A stretch of DNA of 64,000 bases from Fontisphaera persica (lineage in GTDB: Bacteria; Verrucomicrobiota; Verrucomicrobiia; Limisphaerales; Fontisphaeraceae): assembly GCF_024832785.1 (NCBI RefSeq), contig NZ_CP116615.1, positions 3,472,001 through 3,536,000 of the forward strand. Direction: 5' to 3'. A program made the translations under genes and the position numbers. Below are positions 17,051 to 25,590 of the stretch, one piece after another; position 1 is the stretch's first letter; each line of letters starts with the position of its first letter. The notes below the pieces were generated by a model, which was not told the DNA's origin, searched no databases, and was given only the letters and a program-made list of their open reading frames with translations.

Positions 17051-18889
17051 TTACTTTTGCCCCAACGCCCGTTCCAACAACTGATTCAGCCGCTGCACCA
17101 TGGCGGACGGTTCCTCCAGCAGGCCGGCCGCAATCCGCGCATTGTCCAAAAGCTGGCGTGCCACCAGCTCTGCCAGCGCCGTATCCTGCGAGCGTAATTC
17201 ATTCAGCCGCCGCACCAGCGGATGCCGCGGATTCAGCTCCAAATTCAATTTGGGCGTGAGCGCTTCCTCCTGATGCATGGCCCGCAGCAAACGCCGCATG
17301 GTCGAGGTGACCATCCGTGACGGGTCCACCACGGCCGCCGGACTGTCCACCAGCCGTTGGGAGACCTCCACCTTTTCCACTTCCTCCCCCAAGGTCTTTT
17401 GGCACCACTCGGCCAGCTCTTTGGCCTCGGCCTCGCTCAGCGCCGCCTCGGCGGGCGGCGGCGTTTCCAAGGTCAGGCTGGCTTTTTCCGCGGAGACCAG
17501 CGGCTTGCCGTCAAACTCGCGCAGGTGGTCCAGCACCAGCTCTTCCCACGGGTCATACAGAAACAACACTTCGCGCTGGCGGGCCTTGAAGACCTCGTAA
17601 TACGGGCTGGCCTCGGCGGCCTTGCGCGAGGCTGCCGGCAGGAAATAAATCTCCTTCTGCTCCGGCGGCATGCGCTTCACATAATCCGCCAGCGCGATGT
17701 GCTCCCCTGCCTTGACGGCCGAGGACTCAAACCGCAGCAGCCGCCCCAACGCCGCCTGATGCTCCCGGTCCGTGACCACGCCTTCTTTGAGGAAACGGTG
17801 GTAGGTCTGATAAAATTCCTTGTAGCGCTCCGGCTCTTTTTCCGCCTGCTCTTCCAGGAATTTCAGGAAACGCCCGGTCAGCACCTTGCCGAGCTTCTTC
17901 ATCAGGGCCGTGTCCTGCATGGACTCGCGCGAGATGTGCAGCGGCAAATCCTCGCTGTCCACCACGCCCCGCAAAAACCGGAGCCATTCCGGCAGCAGCT
18001 CCTTGGGCCGGCTTTGGATGAGCACCTTTTTGCAGTACAAGTGCACCCCCGGCTCCGTGCGGCCCAGCCCCAGCACTTCCCAGTTGAATTTGGGCACAAA
18101 CAACAGCGCCTGAATGGCCAGCGGCGCATCGGCGGTGAAGTGCAGGCGCATCAAGGGCCCCTCGTGGTCATGCGCCACAAACTTGTAAAAGTCTTCATAT
18201 TCCTGCTCCTTGATTTCGCTCTTCTGCCGGCTCCAGATGGCCTGGATGGTGTTGATTCGTTTCCCATTCAATTCAATGGGGTACTGGATGAAATTTGAGT
18301 ACCGCTTGATTAAGCGCTCGATTTCCTCGGGTTGGGCGAAGGTTTTGGCGTCCTCTTTCAAATGCAGGATGATGGACGTGCCCCGCGGCAAATCCGCCAC
18401 CGGCTCCAGCTCATAGCCCTGCGCCCCCTCGCTGGTCCATTGCCAGCCGCTCTCCTGCGGCCGCCAGGAGCGCGTGCGCACCACCACCTTGGACGCCACC
18501 ATGAAGGCCGAATAAAACCCCACCCCAAACTGGCCAATGAGATGCGTGTCAGCCTGCTTTTCCCGCGCCAATTGCTGCAGAAAGGCGCGGGTGCCGGAAT
18601 GAGCGATGGTGCCCAGGTTCTCCACCAGCTCCGCCTGCGTCATGCCGTCGCCGGTGTCGGTGATGGTCAAGGTGCCGGCGGCTGCATCGCTCTGGATGCG
18701 AATGGCCAGCGGCGTGTCAGCCTGGTGCAACGCCTCGCCGGACGTCTGCAAAAAACGCAACCGCTCGCAGGCATCCGCGGCATTGGATATCAGCTCCCGC
18801 AAAAAGATTTCCCGGTCCGTGTACAGCGAATGAATCACAATATCCAGCAATTGCTGGATTTCCGCCTGAAATTGATGTTTCTCGCTCAT
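17051..18889 (-). CDS. htpG: Hsp90-family chaperone HtpG
   Basis: The 612-residue protein is a full-length bacterial Hsp90. The N-terminal GHKL ATPase starts at QAEIQQLLDIVIHSLYTDREIFLRELISNAADAC and includes TDTGDGMTQAELVENLGTIAHSGT and the glycine-rich lid GQFGVGFYSAFMV. The middle domain includes FHISRE-like LPLHISRESMQ, and the C-terminal dimerisation domain ends at NQLLERALGQK. It is slightly shorter than E. coli HtpG. The Met at 18889 (MSEKHQFQAEIQQ) is the family-typical start; the frame is open 15 codons further. It stands alone, with about 240 bp before the divergent amrS. Confidence 0.96.
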   Translation of the reverse strand: MSEKHQFQAEIQQLLDIVIHSLYTDREIFLRELISNAADACERLRFLQTSGEALHQADTPLAIRIQSDAAAGTLTITDTGDGMTQAELVENLGTIAHSGTRAFLQQLAREKQADTHLIGQFGVGFYSAFMVASKVVVRTRSWRPQESGWQWTSEGAQGYELEPVADLPRGTSIILHLKEDAKTFAQPEEIERLIKRYSNFIQYPIELNGKRINTIQAIWSRQKSEIKEQEYEDFYKFVAHDHEGPLMRLHFTADAPLAIQALLFVPKFNWEVLGLGRTEPGVHLYCKKVLIQSRPKELLPEWLRFLRGVVDSEDLPLHISRESMQDTALMKKLGKVLTGRFLKFLEEQAEKEPERYKEFYQTYHRFLKEGVVTDREHQAALGRLLRFESSAVKAGEHIALADYVKRMPPEQKEIYFLPAASRKAAEASPYYEVFKARQREVLFLYDPWEELVLDHLREFDGKPLVSAEKASLTLETPPPAEAALSEAEAKELAEWCQKTLGEEVEKVEVSQRLVDSPAAVVDPSRMVTSTMRRLLRAMHQEEALTPKLNLELNPRHPLVRRLNELRSQDTALAELVARQLLDNARIAAGLLEEPSAMVQRLNQLLERALGQK

Positions 18890-19125
18890 ATCCCGTTGCT
18901 CCTTCATCCCATCATTTTTCCTCAAGACCCCCACAATAAGCCAAAAACGCCTCCCAGCGTCAAGGGATGAGGGAATGGCGTCCGGCAGGCCTCCCGTGCA
19001 CCCCGACGCCGCCTGGAATGAGCCTGCCCCACTGCCCGCAGGTTCAGAAGCAAAGCCCCCAACGAATCGTCTCTGGTGCTTTGACTTGGGCGGGGGATTG
19101 GGAGTAATTTATACCACGGCGACCC

Positions 19126-20298
19126 ATGACCGCCTTTTTTAACATGGCCAAAACGGCCAACGCGGACGCTGCCGCGCAGACCCTGGGCGAGCAGTTGGAC
19201 CGCCTGACAGCGCCGGGGAGCTTGTTCCAGAAAGAGGACGGCGCCGTGCGCTGCCTGGCCTGCGGACATCGCTGCCGCATCCCCGAAGGCCGCCGTGGCG
19301 TCTGCAAGGTCCGGTTCAACCGCCAGGGCGAACTGCGCGTGCCGTTCGGCTACGTGGCCGGCGTGGCGGTGGATCCCATTGAGAAAAAACCTTTTTTTCA
19401 CGTGCTGCCCGGCGCCGATGCGCTCACCTTTGGCATGCTGGGCTGCGATTTGCATTGCAGCTACTGCCAGAACTGGATCACCAGCCAGGCCCTGCGCGAT
19501 CCAGCCGCCGGCGCCCCCGTGCAGGAGGTGACCCCCCAACAACTGGCGCGCGCCGCCCGGCGGGAAGGCGCCCAGGTGGTGGTTTCCAGTTACAACGAAC
19601 CGCTCATCACCGCCGAATGGGCCGCCGCCATTTTCGCCGAAGCGCGCCAGGCCGGACTGCTGTGCGCTTTTGTGTCCAACGGCAACGCCACCCCCGAAGT
19701 GCTCGATTTTCTCCAGCCGTACCTGGCGGCGTACAAGGTGGACCTCAAAGGCTTCAATGACCGCGCCTACCGCTCCCTGGGCTGCCCGCTGAAAAGTGTG
19801 CTGGATACACTAACGCAGTTGGTCCAGCGCGGCCTCTGGGTGGAAGTGGTCACCCTGCTCGTGCCTGGATTCAACGATGACCCGCAGGAATTGCGCGACC
19901 TGACCCGCTTCCTGGCCGGCCTCAACCGCGACCTCCCCTGGCATGTCACGGCGTTTCACCCCGATTACAAAATGACCGGCGCCCGCCGCACCGCCGCGGC
20001 GGAGCTGATGCGCGCGGCGGAAATCGGCGCCGAAGCCGGCCTGCGCTATGTGTATGCCGGCAACCTGCCCGGCCGGGCGGGCCCCTGGGAAAATACCCGC
20101 TGCCCGCAATGCCAGACCACGGTCATTGAGCGCTGCGGCTTTACCGTGCTGGCCAACCGTCTCACCGCCGAAGGCGCCTGCCCCGAATGCCGCACCCGCC
20201 TCCCCGGCATCTGGCGCACCCCCGGCGTGGAGGCGGCCCACCCCCACCTCGACGGGCGCTGGCGCGTGCCGCGCCCCATTCACCTGCCCGGCGCATGA
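19126..20298 (+). CDS. amrS: AmmeMemoRadiSam system radical SAM enzyme
   Basis: The 390-residue radical SAM protein carries the AmrS cluster motif CDLHCSYCQNW (CxxxCxxC, about residues 107-115), preceded by a zinc-like LACGHRCRIPEGRRGVCKVR segment and followed by a barrel (VVVSSYNEP, VSNGNATPEVLDFL, YKVDLKGFND, LLVPGFND). The last 60 residues contain a rubredoxin-like knuckle (CPQCQTT...CPECRTRLPG). It is part of the amrS-amrB-amrA set; its stop codon overlaps the amrB start (ATGA). The system's physiological reaction is not established. Met 19144 is an alternative start. Confidence 0.93.
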   Translation: MTAFFNMAKTANADAAAQTLGEQLDRLTAPGSLFQKEDGAVRCLACGHRCRIPEGRRGVCKVRFNRQGELRVPFGYVAGVAVDPIEKKPFFHVLPGADALTFGMLGCDLHCSYCQNWITSQALRDPAAGAPVQEVTPQQLARAARREGAQVVVSSYNEPLITAEWAAAIFAEARQAGLLCAFVSNGNATPEVLDFLQPYLAAYKVDLKGFNDRAYRSLGCPLKSVLDTLTQLVQRGLWVEVVTLLVPGFNDDPQELRDLTRFLAGLNRDLPWHVTAFHPDYKMTGARRTAAAELMRAAEIGAEAGLRYVYAGNLPGRAGPWENTRCPQCQTTVIERCGFTVLANRLTAEGACPECRTRLPGIWRTPGVEAAHPHLDGRWRVPRPIHLPGA

Positions 20299-21143
20299 AA
20301 AATCACCCCGTTTTCAATCCCCAGGCCGTGCGCGAGCCAGCAGTGGCCGGCATGTTTTACCCTGGCCAGCGCCACGCCCTGGAGCAGGAAGTCCAACAAC
20401 ACCTGAACGCAGGCGTGGAAGTCTCCGCGCCGGCGCCCAAGGCCGTCATTGCCCCGCACGCCGGTTATCTCTATTCCGGCCCCATCGCCGGCTCCGCCTT
20501 CAAACCGTGGCGCGCATGGCGCGGCAAAATCCAGCGCGTGGTGCTCATCGGCCCCTCGCACCACTGCTACTTCCAGGGACTCGCCTTGAGCCCCCACGGC
20601 CAGTGGGACACTCCCGCCGGCCGCTTCACCGTGGATGCCGCCGCCATTGAACAACTGGCCCGCCTCCCCGGCGTGCATTTCTCCGCCGAGGCCCACCGCG
20701 AGGAACACGCCCTGGAGGTCGAGCTGGCCTTCCTCCACGCCACCCTTGGCCCCGTGCCCATCGTGCCCATCCTCACCGGCGAAGTGGATGACGACACCGT
20801 GGCCGAAGCGCTGGGCACCGTCTGGGGCGGGCCGGAAACGCTCATCGTCGTCAGCAGCGACCTCAGCCATTACTACGACTACCGCACCGCGCAGAAATTG
20901 GACCGCGCCACTGCCGACGCCATCGAAGACCTTGCCCCCGGCGAAATTCATCCACCCCAGGCCTGTGGCCGGCTGGCCATTCAGGGACTGCTTCAGGTGG
21001 CTGCCGACCAAAAGCTCACCCCCTTGACGGTGGACTTGCGCAATTCCGGCGACACCGCCGGCCGCAAAGACCGCGTGGTGGGTTATGGCGCCTTCGCATT
21101 TTGCCCCCCGCCGCCAACCAACCACCCCACCCCTCCCGCTTGA
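20295..21143 (+). CDS. amrB: AmmeMemoRadiSam system protein B (MEMO1 family)
   Basis: From MKNHPVFNPQAVREPAVAGMFYPG the protein is 282 residues and spans the whole MEMO family: VIAPHAGYLYSGPIAGSAF (metal-binding His), RVVLIGPSHHCYFQGLALS, AHREEHALEVELAFLH, VPILTGEVDDD, VVSSDLSHYYDY and the C-terminal GDTAGRKDRVVGYGAFAF. MEMO proteins share the fold of class III extradiol dioxygenases and have a metal site. It overlaps amrS by 4 bp upstream and amrA by 1 bp (TGATG) downstream, so the three genes should be translationally coupled. Confidence 0.93.
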   Translation: MKNHPVFNPQAVREPAVAGMFYPGQRHALEQEVQQHLNAGVEVSAPAPKAVIAPHAGYLYSGPIAGSAFKPWRAWRGKIQRVVLIGPSHHCYFQGLALSPHGQWDTPAGRFTVDAAAIEQLARLPGVHFSAEAHREEHALEVELAFLHATLGPVPIVPILTGEVDDDTVAEALGTVWGGPETLIVVSSDLSHYYDYRTAQKLDRATADAIEDLAPGEIHPPQACGRLAIQGLLQVAADQKLTPLTVDLRNSGDTAGRKDRVVGYGAFAFCPPPPTNHPTPPA

Positions 21144-21841
21144 TGGAAATGCCGCATGGCAACTTTTCCGCGGGTGACGCCGCTGGCCCGCCGGCCTCCC
21201 AACCCGTGTCCGCCACGGAAACCGGCGTGCGCCTGCCCACCCTCACCCCCACTGAGCAACGCCTCCTCCTGACCGTCGCCAAGGCCTCCATCGAGCACGG
21301 CCTCCATCAAGGGCGCCCTTGGACGGTGGACCCTCAGTCCTTCCCCCCCACCCTGCGCGAACCTTGGGCCGTCTTCGTCACCCTGCACCACGAAGGCCGT
21401 CTGCGCGGTTGCATTGGCACCCTTGAACCCAACCATCCCCTGGTGGTGGCGGTGGCGCGCTTTGCGTGGCATGCCGCCTTCCACGACACTCGTTTCGCCC
21501 CGCTGGCCGCCAACGAACTGCCCGGCCTGCACCTGCATCTCTCCATCCTCAGCCCGCCTGCCCCCATCCCCTGCCAATCCGAGGCCGACCTGCTGGCCCG
21601 GCTCCAACCCGGCGTGGATGGTTTGCTCATTGAGGACGGTTTTCATCACGCCACCTTCCTGCCTTCCGTCTGGGACAACCTGCCGGACAAAACCGATTTT
21701 CTGCGCCACCTCAAACGCAAAGCCGGCCTCAGCCCCGACCACTGGAGCCATACCTTCCGCGCCAGCCGCTACCGCGCCCTCGGTTTCGGGGCGGACGCGG
21801 CAGAACTGGACACCCGCACCCTGCCCACACCTCCCTCCTGA
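21143..21841 (+). CDS. amrA: AmmeMemoRadiSam system protein A (AMMECR1 family)
   Basis: The 232-residue protein contains one AMMECR1 domain: LTPTEQRLLLTVAKASIEHGL, WAVFVTLHHEGRLRGCIGTLEP (the invariant LRGCIG), AFHDTRFAPLAANELPGLHLHLSIL, GVDGLLIEDGFHHATFLPSVWDNLPD and the final FRASRYRALGFG. The start codon overlaps the amrB stop. The first 30 residues look unstructured. With amrS and amrB it makes a compact three-gene set often found together in bacteria and archaea, whose substrate is unknown. Confidence 0.93.
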   Translation: MEMPHGNFSAGDAAGPPASQPVSATETGVRLPTLTPTEQRLLLTVAKASIEHGLHQGRPWTVDPQSFPPTLREPWAVFVTLHHEGRLRGCIGTLEPNHPLVVAVARFAWHAAFHDTRFAPLAANELPGLHLHLSILSPPAPIPCQSEADLLARLQPGVDGLLIEDGFHHATFLPSVWDNLPDKTDFLRHLKRKAGLSPDHWSHTFRASRYRALGFGADAAELDTRTLPTPPS

Positions 21842-21942
21842 TTCCCCGTCCGCCACCCCCGCCGTGCACCAGCGCACGAAAAATGGCCGCAATAAACCCT
21901 TGCCAATCCGCGCCTCTTGGCCTATAAATTCATCCTGAAAAC

Positions 21943-22016
21943 GCGGGTGTGGTTCAATGGTAGAACGCGGGCTTCCCAAGCCTGAAACGAGGGTTCGATT
22001 CCCTTCACCCGCTCCA
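21943..22016 (+). tRNA. tRNA-Gly (anticodon CCC)
   Basis: The sequence folds as a complete tRNA. The acceptor stem GCGGGTG pairs with CACCCGC (22006-22012), then T and an encoded CCA end at 22016. The D-arm has GGTTCAATGGTAGA, the anticodon arm is CGGGC-TTCCCAA-GCCTG with CCC in positions 34-36, and the T-arm carries GGTTCGATTCC. CCC reads the glycine codon GGG. A T-rich stretch (GTTTTTTC) follows directly. Confidence 0.96.
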
Positions 22017-22100
22017 AGTTTTTTCTAACGATTCCCCCCAGGCTTAAGTGGCTGGAGAGCTTCATGTTTTTGCGTTGAAGGGATGGCAAGGAGGGATACA

Positions 22101-23543
22101 GTGAAGGGCATGAAAGCCAACTTGCAGCGTGCACGCGCCTCGCGTCGTGCCTTTTTGAAAACCGCAGCCCTCGGCGCGGCCGGGGTGTGGCTGGCGCCGC
22201 GCGTTTATGCGCAGGCCGCCGGCGCCAATGACGCCATCCGCGTGGCGGTGGTGGGCATCAATGGCCGGGGAGCGAGCCATATCAGCGAATTCAACAAACT
22301 GCCCGGGGTGCGCGTAGTCGCGCTCTGCGACGTGGATTTGAAAGTGCTGGAGGCGCGGGCGCAAAAAATGGAAGGGGTGCAAAAATATCAGGACCTCCGG
22401 AAAATGCTGGAGAGCCGCGAGATTGATGTGGTCTCCATTGCCACCACCAATCACTGGCACGCCCTGGCCACCCTCTGGGCCTGCCAGGCCGGCAAGGATG
22501 TGTACGTGGAAAAGCCGTGCAGCCATAATGTGTTTGAAGGACGCAAATGCGTGGAGGCCGCCCGCAAATACAACCGCATCGTCCAGCACGGCACCCAGCG
22601 GCGGGCCGGCGGCGATGCGCGCATGGTGGCGCTGGCCAAAAGCGGCGTGTACGGCAAGCTGCTCGTGGCCAAGGGCTACTGCTGCAAGCCGCGCTGGAGC
22701 ATCGGCTTCAAGCCGGTGGAAGACCCCCCTGCCAGCCTGGATTTTGACCTTTGGCTGGGGCCGGCCCCCAGGCAGCCGTTTCACCGCAACCTGGTGCATT
22801 ACAACTGGCATTGGTTTTGGGACTTTGGCAACGGCGACATCGGCAACCAGGGCGTCCATGAGATGGACGTGGCGCGCTGGGTCATCGGCGGCACGCTCCC
22901 GCGCTCGGTCATCAGCCTGGGCGGGCGCTACGTCGAGGGCGAAGGGCACAAGGACCAGGGCCAGACCCCCAATCAAATGGTGACGGTGCTGGACTTTGAC
23001 GGCACGCTGCTGCTGTTCGAGACGCGCGGGCTGGTGGGCAAGCTCAAGGAATACCCCAACAAAGTGGCCAACGAATACTACTTCGAGGCGGGCGTGGTCA
23101 AAGACGGCAAGTTCTTCCCCAAGGGCAAAACCGAAGGCGAGCCACTGGCCAAAGTGGAAGCTCCCGCCCGCTCAGGCAACATCTTTGCCAACTTCATTGA
23201 ATGCGTGCGCAGCCGCAACCGCAAGCAACTGCACGCGGACATATTGGAGGGCCATCTTTCCAGCGCGTGCTGCCATCTGGGCAACATCTCCTACCGCCTG
23301 GCCAAAGAGCGGCCGTTTGAGAAGCCCAAGGATTTCAGCGACAACGAAGTGGTGGGGGAAAGCATCATGACGGTGCTGGAAAACACCAAGGCCATCGGCG
23401 TGGACCCGCAAAAGGCCACCTTGTGGGTGGGCCCCAAGCTCAACTTCGACCCCCAAAAAGAAAAATTCATCGGCAGCCCCGAGGCCGACCGCCTGCTCAC
23501 CCGCGCCTACCGCGCGCCCTTTATCGTGCCGGAAAAGGTTTAA
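22101..23543 (+). CDS. Gfo/Idh/MocA-family oxidoreductase with Tat-like signal
   Basis: This is an about 480-residue NAD(P)-dependent sugar oxidoreductase. A Tat-type signal (SRRAFLKTAALGAAGVWLAP) precedes the Rossmann domain (IRVAVVGINGRGASHISEF, VRVVALCDVD, IATTNHWHALATLWACQAGKDVYVEKPCSHN, with the EKP motif). The C-terminal domain contains HWFWDFGNGDIGNQGVHEMDVARWVIG. The GTG at 22101 is chosen because AAGGAGGG (22089-22096) is well placed in front of it; ATG 22083 and ATG 22110 are alternatives. Such exported paralogues are numerous in Verrucomicrobiota and Planctomycetota and are linked to carbohydrate modification; the substrate is unknown. Confidence 0.9.
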   Translation: MKGMKANLQRARASRRAFLKTAALGAAGVWLAPRVYAQAAGANDAIRVAVVGINGRGASHISEFNKLPGVRVVALCDVDLKVLEARAQKMEGVQKYQDLRKMLESREIDVVSIATTNHWHALATLWACQAGKDVYVEKPCSHNVFEGRKCVEAARKYNRIVQHGTQRRAGGDARMVALAKSGVYGKLLVAKGYCCKPRWSIGFKPVEDPPASLDFDLWLGPAPRQPFHRNLVHYNWHWFWDFGNGDIGNQGVHEMDVARWVIGGTLPRSVISLGGRYVEGEGHKDQGQTPNQMVTVLDFDGTLLLFETRGLVGKLKEYPNKVANEYYFEAGVVKDGKFFPKGKTEGEPLAKVEAPARSGNIFANFIECVRSRNRKQLHADILEGHLSSACCHLGNISYRLAKERPFEKPKDFSDNEVVGESIMTVLENTKAIGVDPQKATLWVGPKLNFDPQKEKFIGSPEADRLLTRAYRAPFIVPEKV

Positions 23544-23587
23544 TAGGTTGAGTTCTCAATGGGTCAAAGGGTTAAGGGCTGCACCAA

Positions 23588-25003
23588 ATGAACATGGGCA
23601 AGGGAAAAATTGGCGTGCATGGGAAGGTTTTTCGCGATCCCATTCACGGACTGATCCGGATTGAGCCGGAGGATGAATTCATTCTCGACCTGATTAACAC
23701 ACCGGAGTTTCAGCGGCTGCGCCGGGTGCGCCAACTGGGAGTCAGCAGCCTGACCTATCCCGGAGCGGAGCATTCTCGTTTCTCCCACAGTCTGGGAGTT
23801 TTCTGTTTCGCGCAGCGCATGTTAAACATGTTGCTTCATCGTTATCGGGGCAAGAGCGAGGTTACAGACTTGCTGGCCCAAGAAGGAAAAACGGTCAAGG
23901 CGGCAGCACTGCTGCATGACATTGGTCACGCCCCCTTCTCCCACATGATGGAGCGGGCCTTTCCCGCCACGGCCAACCATGAAAAAAGGACCACTGAACT
24001 GATCACGGACAAAACATCGAGCATTCCCCACATATTACAAGCTCATGGCATTGATCCTCATGGAGTCAGGGACATCATTAAAAAGGCGTCCGAACACCGG
24101 TTGCTGGTGGACATCGTGAGCAGTCAATTGGATGCAGACCGGATGGACTACATTTTAAGAGACGCCTTGGCAACCGGAGTAAAATACGGGGCTTTCGACG
24201 CTGAATGGCTTTTAAACAGCCTCTGCATCGGGGCAGAGCCAGGCACCCATTCACCCGCCAAACCGTCGGAATGGAGGCTGTGTTTGGAGGAAAAACGGGG
24301 ATTACACTCGGCTGAGCAACTCATCATTGCTCGAATGCACATGAGCTTGCAGGTTTATTACCATAAAACCACGCGCGGGTGGGAAGCACACCTGTTGTGC
24401 CTGTTCAAACATGCGGCGGACCTGGCAATGGACAAACGGTTGCCCAAAGGAACAAACAAAATCGCGCAAGCATTCTTTGCCAGCCAGGGCAGGTTGAAAC
24501 ACGCCGATTTTCTGGCGTGCGACGAGGCAACCCTGGTAGCCACGATGCAAGCATGGGCACAATCGAACGGGCGAGGATGCGAAAGGTTAAGAGAACTTTC
24601 GGCCGGATATTTGAACCGGGAAAAAAAGTATCGCTGCGCAGACGTCAGCGCCGCAGACACCACTCAGATGTTAAAGTTGACTTCTGAGTTAAACCGTCTG
24701 GGCAAAGAATACTTCGATTGGGTTCTCGATACGTCGGATTTTAATTCCTACAAGGATTTTCATTCAGGCCTTAATAAAACTGAGCACGGAGACGACGCCA
24801 GCGTGGTCGCTTCCACTGAGGCCATCCTGGTGGCCAATGGGGAACTGGGCGGATTTTCGCGTCCCGTGGAGGGGCAATCCAAGATTCTTGGCGCATTAGG
24901 AAAAAAAGATTCGCGCCACCCCGTTTATCGGTTGTATTATCACCACGGCTTGGCCGAAAACGTGCTAAAAATACTTGATAAAATGAAATTAACTTCTAGA
25001 TAA
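23588..25003 (+). CDS. HD-domain phosphohydrolase (YwfO/dGTPase-like)
   Basis: The 471-residue protein has an N-terminal HD phosphohydrolase domain: FRDPIHGLIRIEPEDEFILDLINTPEFQRLRRVRQLGVSSLTYPGAEHSRF, with metal ligands in EHSRFSHSLG (His), LLHDIGHAPFSH (His-Asp) and SQLDADRMDYILRDAL (Asp). This matches the widespread HD family near B. subtilis YwfO, related to dNTP triphosphohydrolases. The C-terminal 250 residues are mostly helical and unassigned. Base composition is visibly more AT-rich than most of the window. A YwgA-like gene follows 8 bp later, so they form one unit; ywfO and ywgA are also neighbours in Bacillus. Confidence 0.8.
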   Translation: MNMGKGKIGVHGKVFRDPIHGLIRIEPEDEFILDLINTPEFQRLRRVRQLGVSSLTYPGAEHSRFSHSLGVFCFAQRMLNMLLHRYRGKSEVTDLLAQEGKTVKAAALLHDIGHAPFSHMMERAFPATANHEKRTTELITDKTSSIPHILQAHGIDPHGVRDIIKKASEHRLLVDIVSSQLDADRMDYILRDALATGVKYGAFDAEWLLNSLCIGAEPGTHSPAKPSEWRLCLEEKRGLHSAEQLIIARMHMSLQVYYHKTTRGWEAHLLCLFKHAADLAMDKRLPKGTNKIAQAFFASQGRLKHADFLACDEATLVATMQAWAQSNGRGCERLRELSAGYLNREKKYRCADVSAADTTQMLKLTSELNRLGKEYFDWVLDTSDFNSYKDFHSGLNKTEHGDDASVVASTEAILVANGELGGFSRPVEGQSKILGALGKKDSRHPVYRLYYHHGLAENVLKILDKMKLTSR

Positions 25004-25011
25004 AACAGGTC

Positions 25012-25542
25012 ATGCACCCGATTGTGTCATTGCTCCAGTTGCTCCGCCTGCTTAAGCGGGTTGAAGGCCGAAAGAAATTGCAAAAAATAGTTCACATTCT
25101 TCAGACGCTCGGCGCTCCTTTTCCCCAGCGTTTTGAGTATTCCTATTACGGCATGTATTCCTCCCAGCTCCGCGGTGAAATTGAGCGTTTGGAGAGCGAG
25201 AGACTGGTCACAGAAAAGGAAAACCTGGCCGCGCGGGGACATTCGACCTATTTATTAACAGCGACCAAGAGGTTGGAAAAGCTCCTTGACAACCTTGACT
25301 GCCCCAAAAATCCCCCTTGGGCTGATTTGGCTCAGGAGTTGAATGATTTGTCCGCTCAACAATTGGAGGCCATCAGCACCATTTTGTTTTTGGAGGATTG
25401 TGGACTGGAAGGCGATGCGCTCAGGCAGCGGTTCCAAGCCCTCAAGCCGCATTTGGAATCCATTTTTGATCCTTGCCTAAAAAAGGCTAGAGAGTTTCGT
25501 TCCAAGCGATTGGTTTCAGCAAAATTGGTTTCAGCAAATTAA
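25012..25542 (+). CDS. YwgA-like / Panacea-like winged-helix protein
   Basis: This 176-residue protein begins LLQLLRLLKRVEGRKKLQKIVHILQTLGAPFPQRFEYSYYGMYSSQLRGEIERLESERLV. That pattern (KKLQKIVHI..., then an aromatic YGxYS and a helix) resembles B. subtilis YwgA, and more loosely the Panacea/DUF4065 antitoxin fold. The rest is helical. It follows the HD gene by 8 bp on the same strand with a similar AT-richer composition. It could regulate or neutralise the HD enzyme, but that is inference from pairing only. The tail SKRLVSAKLVSAN contains a short direct repeat. Confidence 0.6.
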   Translation: MHPIVSLLQLLRLLKRVEGRKKLQKIVHILQTLGAPFPQRFEYSYYGMYSSQLRGEIERLESERLVTEKENLAARGHSTYLLTATKRLEKLLDNLDCPKNPPWADLAQELNDLSAQQLEAISTILFLEDCGLEGDALRQRFQALKPHLESIFDPCLKKAREFRSKRLVSAKLVSAN

Positions 25543-25590
25543 GGGTTTTCCAAGCTGGTTTGACACGCAGCGGGTTAAATTGTCCTATTT

